Shown piece by piece: positions 1-5,233 of a DNA stretch of 8,708 nt. The notes below the pieces were generated by a model. That model ran no database searches. It had not been told where the DNA came from and saw only the letters and a program-made list of their open reading frames with translations. Location of the stretch: positions 1 to 8,708 of the forward strand of contig JAAEPJ010000092.1 in NCBI GenBank assembly GCA_024222485.1, given 5' to 3'. The stretch comes from a bacterium (GTDB taxonomy: Bacteria > RUG730 > JAAEPJ01). The position numbers were made by a program, and so were the translations under genes. Every line of letters begins with the position of its first letter. The first letter of the stretch is position 1.

Positions 1-52
1 GTGCTTCTAGCACAATATTAAATTTGTCTTGAGAGGAGTAATTATTTTTCAT
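1..52 (-). CDS. Transposase OrfA, N-terminal fragment (left copy)
   Basis: This is the start of a minus-strand reading frame, ATG at 52-50, running off the window edge after 17 codons (MKNNYSSQDKFNIVLEA). Short basic N-termini with a K-F-x-I-V-L-E-A-like core are typical of IS3-family OrfA, whose helix-turn-helix binds the element's ends. GGAGGT at 65-70 is a good ribosome site 12 bases upstream. Only the first residues are visible, so neither the family subgroup nor the frameshifted OrfB can be checked. The fragment is identical to the one at the right edge. Confidence 0.6.
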   Translation of the reverse strand, partial: MKNNYSSQDKFNIVLEA

Positions 53-88
53 TTTTTTAAAAGGACCTCCATTAATTTAAGTGATTTT

Positions 89-117
89 ATTATATTAATA
101 TTCTCACTTTTTATAAA
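89..117 (-). promoter_or_regulatory. Putative transposase promoter (left IS)
   Basis: On the minus strand a TTTATA box (117-112) and a perfect TATAAT (94-89) are separated by 17 bases. They sit inside the repeated element, about 37 bases upstream of the orfA start. Placement between the terminal repeat and the transposase gene is usual for IS elements. This is a motif-based prediction only. Confidence 0.4.
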
Positions 118-144
118 TTTCTTAATGGGGGACAGTATAAAGCC

Positions 145-188
145 GCTTCGCAGCTTTGCTGTTTATTATTAACGCACACAGCGAAGCT
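145..188. repeat. GC-rich imperfect palindrome beside the left IS end
   Basis: GCTTCGC (145-151) and AGCTTTGCTGT (152-162) can each pair with the single right arm ACAGCGAAGCT (178-188). The first pairing is 7/7 and the second 10/11 with a G-T wobble. The patch is clearly more GC-rich than the surrounding AT-rich intergenic DNA, and no T-run follows it, so it is not a standard terminator on the + strand. It may be a dispersed palindromic repeat or the remnant of an insertion target. Confidence 0.45.
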
Positions 189-243
189 ATTCTTAAAAGT
201 AAAAAAGTCTGAATATTTTTACGGTTAATTTTAATATTTGATA

Positions 244-270
244 TTTACTTTCTATTTTCATTGCTATAAT
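244..270 (+). promoter_or_regulatory. tpx: Possible promoter for tpx
   Basis: A perfect TATAAT lies at 265-270. The upstream box is poor: TTTACT at 244-249 gives a 15-base spacer and TTGATA at 238-243 gives 21, neither ideal. If used, it would produce a leader of roughly 300 nt ahead of tpx. A promoter closer to the gene cannot be excluded in this AT-rich sequence. Confidence 0.25.
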
Positions 271-572
271 GCTAAATATTGTAATTAAACAAATAATAAG
301 TGCGAATCTTAAAAATATGTGTTAAACTATACATTAATTATGATTCGCTTGAGAATTCTAAATGAGTAAAAAAATATCAGGAATTTGAGTAATCTTGAGT
401 ATGGAGAAATTGCTGACAGGATAAGCTGATTAGCAATTTTTGATTCCCTTTTATTTAGATGTTTCGAATCTATAAGCGAAAAGAAAAAGGCATAGAGTTC
501 GTAGTTCTATAAATAAGTAAGTAAAATGACATTCTTTGAGAATGCCTAAGAACCTGAGGAGGCGTATTAACT

Positions 573-1145
573 ATGAAAAAAATTAAATTTTTAGATTTTG
601 AATTGACTTTAGTAGAGAGTGATTTAAGTGAAGGAGCTACTGCTCCTAGTTTTGAGGTTGTATCGCAAGATTTAACAGCAAAAACTTTAAGTGATTTTGA
701 GGGTAAAACGAAGATTATTACAACTTTCCCTTCTATTGATACTGTTGTATGTGCTGAGCAAATCAAAAAATTTAATAAAGAGGCTGTAGAATTGGCTTCT
801 AAGTATGAAGATATTGAAATATTGGGCATTAGTAAAGATTTGCCTTTTGCACAAGATAGATTCATTAAAGACAATAATATAACAAATATGACTCTTCTAT
901 CTGATTATCAAAAATCTTCATTTGGAACTAATTATGGTTTATTAATCCAAGAAAACTTGTTGTTGGCAAGAGCTATTCTAATTGTTGATAAAAATAATGT
1001 TGTAAAATATCTCCAAATAGTTCCTGTTTTGGAAACTGAGCCAGATTATGACGCTGCATTTGAAGCTCTTGGTAAACTTCTTACAAATGAAGAAGGTGTA
1101 ACCATCTCAAAAAGTAAATCTAGCTGCGGTTCTTGTGGTATTTAA
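573..1145 (+). CDS. tpx: Thiol peroxidase Tpx (peroxiredoxin) with C-terminal CGSCG tail
   Basis: Tpx-family peroxiredoxins reduce hydrogen peroxide and alkyl hydroperoxides using thioredoxin. The 190-residue product shows the peroxidatic motif PxxxTxxC at 53-60 (P53, T57, Cys60), the family stretch DLPFAQDRF at 89-97, and the active-site Arg133 in LLARAI, followed by EPDYDAA. In E. coli-type Tpx a resolving cysteine directly follows the RF of this stretch (RFC); here it is Ile98, and no other cysteine lies in the core. Instead a roughly 20-residue extension beyond the usual end carries Cys185 and Cys188 in CGSCG. Inference: the tail may supply the resolving thiol or act as a CxxC redox or metal site. 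The start is supported by GAGGAGG at 556-562, 10 bases before the ATG. The gene stands alone, with a terminator just behind it. Confidence 0.93.
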   Translation: MKKIKFLDFELTLVESDLSEGATAPSFEVVSQDLTAKTLSDFEGKTKIITTFPSIDTVVCAEQIKKFNKEAVELASKYEDIEILGISKDLPFAQDRFIKDNNITNMTLLSDYQKSSFGTNYGLLIQENLLLARAILIVDKNNVVKYLQIVPVLETEPDYDAAFEALGKLLTNEEGVTISKSKSSCGSCGI

Positions 1146-1158
1146 AAATAATAATAAA

Positions 1159-1199
1159 AAAAAGCTAGTCTCAATAATTTGAGATATGATTGGCTTTTT
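1159..1199 (+). terminator. Rho-independent terminator of tpx
   Basis: A long stem starts 13 bases after the tpx stop. AAAAAGCTA (1159-1167) pairs with TGGCTTTTT (1191-1199), and an inner TCTCAA/TTGAGA stem (1169-1174/1179-1184) has a 4-base loop. The A-run upstream and T-run downstream make it potentially bidirectional. It separates tpx from the pyr genes. Confidence 0.85.
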
Positions 1200-1210
1200 A
1201 ACTTACAAAT

Positions 1211-1255
1211 ATTTAGCGGAAGTGGGGGTGAAATATTTATTCCCCACTGCTAAAT
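1211..1255. other. Strong intergenic hairpin between tpx and pyrR
   Basis: ATTTAGC (1211-1217) pairs with GCTAAAT (1249-1255) and AGTGGGG (1221-1227) with CCCCACT (1242-1248): 14 base pairs with a 3-base bulge (1218-1220) on the left arm and a 14-base AT-rich loop. No T-run follows, and the tpx terminator already ends 12 bases upstream, so it is not needed for termination. It may be an element of the pyrR upstream region or a small dispersed repeat. I do not see the Bacillus-type PyrR-binding RNA consensus in it. Confidence 0.55.
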
Positions 1256-1301
1256 AATTGGTGTTGTACGGCGTTGAGATATCAGTTACTTCTTTCCATG
1301 A

Positions 1302-1331
1302 TTTAATCTTCCTATTTTTTAGCGTTATAAT
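1302..1331 (+). promoter_or_regulatory. Possible promoter for the pyrR-pyrB-pyrC block
   Basis: TATAAT at 1326-1331 is preceded by a weak TTTAAT at 1302-1307 with an 18-base spacer. It would start transcription about 70 bases before pyrR, giving a very U-rich leader with T8 at 1344-1351 and T7 at 1390-1396. It fits the gap between the tpx terminator and pyrR, but the upstream box is poor. Confidence 0.35.
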
Positions 1332-1408
1332 TATCAAACAGTATTTTTTTTCGATAAACTCAAGCTCAGATGTTAGAAAAATTCTTTTATTTTTTTAGAG
1401 AATAAGTT

Positions 1409-1996
1409 ATGATTTTAGGCATGGGGAAATATAAAATTAAAAAAATTATTCTAGATTCTGCTAAGTTAAATAAAATTATCGAGCGTATGGCTGGAGAAAT
1501 TATTGAGAGGAATGAAGATATCGAAAATATTGCTTTGGTGGGGTTGCAAACAAGAGGTGTTTTCCTCGCAAAAAGAATATCACATATTATTAATAAAATA
1601 GAAAATATCCAGGTTCCGGTAGGGATTCTGGATATTTCTTTATATAGAGACGATTTTGCTACGAATACGGAGATGCTTCTTAAGCAAACAGACTTTCCTT
1701 TTTCTGTAGATGATAAGAAAATTATTATTATTGATGATGTCCTTTATACAGGTAGAAGTGTGCGTGCAGCGATTGAGTGTATTATGGATTTTGGGAGACC
1801 AAAACTCATAAGATTAGCTGTTTTGATTGATCGAGGTCATCGTGAATTGCCTATTAGGGCTGATTTTGTCGGTAGAAAATTTGTAACAATTCCAGATAAA
1901 GAAAGAATTTCGGTGAAGTTAGCTGAAGTGGATGAACTGGATCAGGTTTTATTATTAGATAAGGAGATTAACTGTTCCAGTAATCTCGTTTTTTAA
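1409..1996 (+). CDS. pyrR: Bifunctional PyrR: pyrimidine operon regulator / uracil phosphoribosyltransferase
   Basis: PyrR is a cytosolic type I phosphoribosyltransferase homologue. In Firmicutes it binds pyr mRNA when UMP is high, and many members also make UMP from uracil and PRPP. The 195-residue product has the substrate loop VGLQTRGVFLA (44-54), the DISLYRDD segment (75-82), the PRPP-binding motif IIIIDDVLYTGRSV (105-118) and the PyrR-specific LIDRGHRELPIRADFVGR stretch (139-156). I took the ATG at 1409 because of a modest TAGAG 8 bases upstream. An in-frame ATG at 1421 would also give a normal length and is possible. Its last 11 codons and stop overlap a terminator hairpin (see 1964-1994). 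It precedes pyrB by 33 bases. RNA-binding regulation in this organism is inference. Confidence 0.93.
   Translation: MILGMGKYKIKKIILDSAKLNKIIERMAGEIIERNEDIENIALVGLQTRGVFLAKRISHIINKIENIQVPVGILDISLYRDDFATNTEMLLKQTDFPFSVDDKKIIIIDDVLYTGRSVRAAIECIMDFGRPKLIRLAVLIDRGHRELPIRADFVGRKFVTIPDKERISVKLAEVDELDQVLLLDKEINCSSNLVF
1964..1994 (+). terminator. Intrinsic terminator/attenuator embedded in the 3' end of pyrR
   Basis: GAGATTA (1964-1970) pairs with TAATCTC (1981-1987), and CTG (1972-1974) with CAG (1978-1980). One A (1971) is bulged and the loop is TTC, so the stem is 10 bp. After one G comes T6 (1989-1994), running into the TAA stop (1994-1996). It sits between the regulator gene and pyrB, with no room for a separate pyrB promoter in the 33-base gap, so it should modulate read-through into pyrB and pyrC. 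A ribosome finishing pyrR would cover the 3' arm and prevent folding. No competing antiterminator or Bacillus-type PyrR-binding site is evident upstream. Confidence 0.75.
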
Positions 1997-2029
1997 TTTT
2001 GTTATCAGAAATAAATAAAAGAGAAGAAA

Positions 2030-2950
2030 ATGTTAAAAACAAAAGATTTATTAGGTTTGGAAAACTTAACTAAAAAAGAGATAGAGCTTATCCTTGATAC
2101 GGCTATTAATTTTAAGGGTGTCTTTACTCGTTCTGTTAAAAAAGTTCCTGCACTGAGGGGGAAAACAGTTGTAAATCTTTTTTATGAACCAAGTACAAGA
2201 ACTTCAAAATCTTTTGAAGTTGCCGCACAGAGACTTAGTGCAGATGTTATTGATATCACAACAAGCATGAGCAGTGTCGTTAAAGGCGAATCACTTATTG
2301 ATATAGGAAAGACTTTGGAGGCTATGAAAGCGGATTTTGTAGTTATTAGACATGCAATGGCTGGGACACCGAAGATTTTGGCTGAGAATATTTCTGCTGC
2401 AGTGATAAATGCAGGTGATGGCTTTCATGAACATCCAACACAAGGGTTGTTAGATTTATATACCATACGAGAGAATTTGGATGAAATTAAAGGCCTTAAG
2501 GTGGTTATTGTCGGTGACATCGGGCATAGTCGAGTGGCAAAGTCTAATATTTTAGCTCTTAATAAATTTGGTGCCAAAGTGACCGTTGTTGGACCTCCGA
2601 CTTTGATTCCAGATTCTATTAAAGAAATGGGAGTGGACATTGAATATAACTTAAAGAAAGCACTCGAAAATGCTGATGTTGTTAATATTTTAAGGATTCA
2701 ATTAGAACGCCAGAATAAGAATTTATTTCCTTCTCTTAGAGAATACACGGCCCTTTATAAGGTTACTCCAGAAATTTTAAAGTATGCTAAAAAATCAGTT
2801 TTGATTATGCATCCGGGGCCAATGAATCGTGGTATTGAGATCTCGTCTGAGGTTGTAAATTTAAAAAATGCGGTTATAAATGAACAAGTCACTAATGGCA
2901 TAGCAATTAGGATGGCGATTCTTTATTTGTTAGCCAAAGCAAATAAATGA
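2030..2950 (+). CDS. pyrB: Aspartate carbamoyltransferase catalytic subunit
   Basis: PyrB catalyses the first committed step of pyrimidine synthesis: carbamoyl phosphate plus L-aspartate gives N-carbamoyl-L-aspartate and phosphate, in the cytosol. The 306-residue product has full family length and all key sites. These are the carbamoyl-phosphate loop STRTS (55-59), Lys85 of the 80s loop contributed to the neighbouring subunit, RHAMAGTP (107-114), HPTQGLLDLYTI (135-146), the hinge GDIGHSRVAKSN (162-173), Arg222 in LRIQLERQ, and HPGPMNRGIE (261-270), in which PM replaces the PL of E. coli. No regulatory pyrI is present. The start has AGAGAAG at 2020-2026. It lies 33 bases after pyrR and 108 bases before pyrC. 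In Aquifex, PyrB associates with a class I dihydroorotase; such a complex is possible here but not shown. Confidence 0.96.
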   Translation: MLKTKDLLGLENLTKKEIELILDTAINFKGVFTRSVKKVPALRGKTVVNLFYEPSTRTSKSFEVAAQRLSADVIDITTSMSSVVKGESLIDIGKTLEAMKADFVVIRHAMAGTPKILAENISAAVINAGDGFHEHPTQGLLDLYTIRENLDEIKGLKVVIVGDIGHSRVAKSNILALNKFGAKVTVVGPPTLIPDSIKEMGVDIEYNLKKALENADVVNILRIQLERQNKNLFPSLREYTALYKVTPEILKYAKKSVLIMHPGPMNRGIEISSEVVNLKNAVINEQVTNGIAIRMAILYLLAKANK

Positions 2951-3014
2951 TTAATATTTTTTTTGATATATGATACGGCTAAACTAGAAGAGCAGGTTTT
3001 AGATATTTTTAATG

Positions 3015-3020
3015 TATAAT
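3015..3020 (+). promoter_or_regulatory. Weak internal promoter candidate before pyrC
   Basis: A TATAAT lies at 3015-3020 in the unusually long 108-base gap between pyrB and pyrC. No acceptable -35 box is seen at 16-18 bases upstream. The gap also has a T8 run near 2957-2964 but no GC-rich stem in front of it, so it does not look like a terminator. Read-through from pyrB into pyrC therefore remains likely. Confidence 0.2.
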
Positions 3021-3058
3021 TAAATTATGAGTTTATTTAATAGATAATGGAGAAAAAG

Positions 3059-4333
3059 ATGCAAAAAATTTTGATTAAAAATGGACACTTGGTTGATCCG
3101 GCTCAGCAGATTGATGGCCTTTATGATATTTTGTTGGAAGGGGATAAAGTTGTTCAGTGTTCAAATAATATTAATGATAATAATGCTAAAATTATTGATG
3201 CTCAAGGTAAATATGTTTTTCCCGGACTTATTGATATTCATGTTCACCTGCGTGAGCCTGGTGGTGAAAGCAAAGAAACTATTTACACAGGGACAAGGGC
3301 TGCCGTTAAAGGTGGGTTTACGACAATTTGTTGTATGCCGAATACTCGGCCTAGCCTTGATAATGTGCCGAGTGTAGAATATATTAATTTAAAATCAGAG
3401 AAAGATGCTGTTTGTAATGTTTATCCTGTTGGCTGTGTCACTAAAGGGTTAGACGGTACAGAGCTTGCTGAGATTGGCTCACTTGTTCAAGCAGGTGTTA
3501 TTGCTATTAGTGATGATGGTTGTCCTGTCTCCAATGCTTTTATTATGCGTCGGGCTCTTGAATATTGTAAAATTTTTGATATCCCTGTGATTTCTCACTG
3601 TGAGGATAGGGATCTTGCACAGTTTGGAGTGATGAATGAGGGGGCAGTTTCTACTAAGTTAGGGCTTAGGGGGATTCCCAATGCAGCAGAAGAGGTTATG
3701 GTTGCTCGAGATATTATTTTAGCAGAACAAACCAGTGGATATGTACATATAGCACATGTTAGTACTAAAGGTTCTGTTGCCTTGATTCGTGATGCGAAAA
3801 AACGAGGAGTAAAAATTACCGCAGAGACGGCACCACATTATTTTACATTAACAGACTTCGCTGTCGAGGGATATAATACTTATGCGAAAATGAACCCTCC
3901 CTTAAGAACAGCTGAAGATGTTGCTGGAATTAAAGAAGGGCTAAAAGATGGGACTCTTGATTGTATTGCAAGTGATCATGCTCCACATACAAAAGAAGAG
4001 AAAAATAAAGAATTTGATTTTGCACCATTTGGCATTATTGGTTTGGAAACTGAGTTAGCACTGGCTTATCAAGAGCTAGTTTTAAAAGAAAAATTATCGC
4101 TAAGTTCGGTTATTGAAAAGTTGACTAAAAATCCAGCAGAGGTTATGCGTTTGAAAACTAAAGGTAGTTTAAAAATTGGATTTGATGCAGATCTTATTAT
4201 TTTTGATGGTAATGAGAAATTTAAGGCGAATAACTTTATTTCTAAAAGTAGCAACTCTCCTTTTTTAGGATGGGAATTGCAAGGTGTTATAAACCAGACG
4301 ATTGTTGCTGGTAAGGTCGTTTATAAATCATAG
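3059..4333 (+). CDS. pyrC: Dihydroorotase (class I)
   Basis: PyrC is a zinc amidohydrolase that cyclises N-carbamoyl-L-aspartate to L-dihydroorotate. The 424-residue product shows the amidohydrolase metal-site motifs in order: DIHVHLREPG (59-68, His61 and His63), SDDG (151-154, with an aspartate of the kind that bridges the metals in class I enzymes), SHCED (179-183, His180), AHVST (232-236, His233) and SDHAPH (305-310, Asp306). PFGIIGLET (323-331) is another class I signature. The open frame extends 12 bases upstream to an ATG at 3047, but I chose 3059. GGAG at 3049-3052 lies 6 bases before 3059, while 3047 has no ribosome site, and MQKILIKNG matches the usual N-terminus. Length and motifs indicate an active enzyme rather than the inactive homologue found with some ATCases. 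Confidence 0.95.
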   Translation: MQKILIKNGHLVDPAQQIDGLYDILLEGDKVVQCSNNINDNNAKIIDAQGKYVFPGLIDIHVHLREPGGESKETIYTGTRAAVKGGFTTICCMPNTRPSLDNVPSVEYINLKSEKDAVCNVYPVGCVTKGLDGTELAEIGSLVQAGVIAISDDGCPVSNAFIMRRALEYCKIFDIPVISHCEDRDLAQFGVMNEGAVSTKLGLRGIPNAAEEVMVARDIILAEQTSGYVHIAHVSTKGSVALIRDAKKRGVKITAETAPHYFTLTDFAVEGYNTYAKMNPPLRTAEDVAGIKEGLKDGTLDCIASDHAPHTKEEKNKEFDFAPFGIIGLETELALAYQELVLKEKLSLSSVIEKLTKNPAEVMRLKTKGSLKIGFDADLIIFDGNEKFKANNFISKSSNSPFLGWELQGVINQTIVAGKVVYKS

Positions 4334-4369
4334 AGAGTTTTGTAGTTTTTATGATTTAAGGGAGTCCTT

Positions 4370-5233
4370 ATGAAAAAAATTATTTTTATTTTTATTTTTT
4401 TCTCTTTTACGATCTCTTTTCTTTTTTCTACTTTAATGCTTTATCCAAAAGAAGTTATTTTTGATCATGATGATCGGGAACGTACGAAGAGTGTGAAAAT
4501 TATACATCGAGGGAGTGAAAAGGCTACTTATCGTGTTTCATTGTTGCAATATAAACAAATGTCTGATGGTTCTTTACAAAAGGTTGAAATACCTGCTGAG
4601 TATGAGCAGTTTGCTAATTCTGTTGTTAGGTTTTCTCCTCGTACGATTACTTTGTATCCTAAAGTAGATGGTTTTGAAGATCCTGAAAGACCTTCTTCAC
4701 AAACGATTAGGATCAGAAAATATTTTAGAAGCTCAACCTTGGATGGAGAGTATCGGTCACATTTATTTGTAACATCTTTGCCTGAGGTTGAAAAAATGGA
4801 TGCCGAAGAAAAGAAAAAATCTCAAGGAGTCAGCATTCAGATTAAAACTTTAATAGGAATTTCTGTGCCACTGATTGTTCGTAAAGGTGAGCTTGAGTCT
4901 CAACTGAAGATCAGCAATATTAAAGTTGAGAAAACGAAGAATGGACCTATTATGAAATTGACGGTCAAAAGAACAGGCAATAGGTCCGTTAGAGCAGATG
5001 TAGTTGTTTCAACCATGGATGGGAGAGAAATTGGGATGATTAAAACATGTGCATTTTATTTATCAACGGAAAAAAGGCATCTATCTCTACCTCTTCGGGT
5101 TAATATAAAAACAGATAAAGCACTTTCTTATCGTGAAATACAAGGTAAAAAACTTGATATAAAAATCAAGCAAACAAATAAAGATTCAAATATCCTCTGG
5201 GCCCATGAAACATATACAATCCCCTCTGTATAA
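4370..5233 (+). CDS. Periplasmic fimbrial chaperone, PapD-like, non-classical type
   Basis: Such chaperones cap pilin subunits in the periplasm by donating a beta strand and deliver them to the usher. The product has 287 residues, longer than classical PapD-type chaperones. It starts with a lysine-rich tip and a long hydrophobic signal (about 1-22). LMLYPKEVIFDHDDR (22-36) and ATYRVSLLQY (52-61) fit the first immunoglobulin-like domain; TIRIRKYF (112-119), GEYRSHLFVTSLP (126-138) and GISVPLIVRKGE (163-174) follow the order seen in chaperones that partner DUF4402 or CS1-like subunits. The PapD pair Arg8/Lys112 is not obvious: the Arg8 position looks like K27-E28. AAGGGAG (4358-4364) is a good ribosome site. 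The gene begins 36 bases after pyrC and overlaps the usher by 29 bases, indicating a shared transcript. Function is inferred from context plus motifs. Confidence 0.8.
   Translation: MKKIIFIFIFFSFTISFLFSTLMLYPKEVIFDHDDRERTKSVKIIHRGSEKATYRVSLLQYKQMSDGSLQKVEIPAEYEQFANSVVRFSPRTITLYPKVDGFEDPERPSSQTIRIRKYFRSSTLDGEYRSHLFVTSLPEVEKMDAEEKKKSQGVSIQIKTLIGISVPLIVRKGELESQLKISNIKVEKTKNGPIMKLTVKRTGNRSVRADVVVSTMDGREIGMIKTCAFYLSTEKRHLSLPLRVNIKTDKALSYREIQGKKLDIKIKQTNKDSNILWAHETYTIPSV

Larger units (their letters stand above)
1..139 (-). mobile_element. Left insertion sequence end (IS3-family-like), partial
   Basis: The first 130 bases are the exact reverse complement of positions 8579-8708. After one mismatch at 131, similarity continues to about 139. 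Read on the minus strand, the element begins near ACTGTCCCCCATTAAG, continues through a promoter-like stretch and a GGAGGT ribosome site (65-70), and reaches the ATG of a transposase orfA at 52. Two copies of the same non-coding end plus gene start, in opposite orientation at both window edges, is what an insertion sequence looks like. The IS3 assignment rests on the orfA N-terminus. The exact outer base (133-139) and any target duplication cannot be fixed, because the other end of the element lies outside the window. Confidence 0.8.
140..572. other. Gene-free region with structured leader before tpx
   Basis: No reading frame with a ribosome site is convincing here; the longest minus-strand frame reaching in is a shadow of tpx. 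The stretch holds the palindrome at 145-188, a promoter-like TATAAT at 265-270, and three potential RNA hairpins: GCGAATC/GATTCGC (302-308/342-348, 7 bp perfect), AAATTGCT/AGCAATTT (407-414/432-439, followed by TT, enclosed by GGAAT/ATTCC at 380-384/443-447), and AGGCAT/ATGCCT (488-493/542-547). The last competes with a small ATTCT/AGAAT hairpin (531-543) just before the tpx ribosome site. TTGAGTA occurs twice, at 385 and 395. I recognise no known riboswitch class. Whether it is a true leader depends on where transcription starts. Confidence 0.5.

Noticed and set aside
470-874. Minus-strand reading frame of 134 codons overlapping tpx
   Set aside because: It lies largely antisense to a clearly recognised Tpx gene, has no family resemblance and no convincing ribosome site.
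1370-1397. AGAA/TTCT followed by T-rich sequence before pyrR as an attenuator
   Set aside because: Only four A/T-rich base pairs; too weak to be a terminator.
2425-2640. Minus-strand frame inside pyrB
   Set aside because: Shadow of the conserved pyrB coding sequence with no independent support.
2953-2970. T8 run after pyrB as a terminator
   Set aside because: There is no GC-containing stem directly upstream, only AT-rich sequence.
3027-3047. Six-codon frame MSLFNR ending in TAATG at the upstream pyrC ATG
   Set aside because: No Shine-Dalgarno in front of it and the better pyrC start is 3059, so the TAATG overlap is probably chance.
3081-3377. Alternative + strand frame of 98 codons inside pyrC
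   Set aside because: Overlaps the metal-binding part of dihydroorotase in another frame; no ribosome site or recognisable protein.
4069-4254. Minus-strand frame of 61 codons inside the 3' part of pyrC
   Set aside because: Antisense shadow of conserved pyrC coding sequence.
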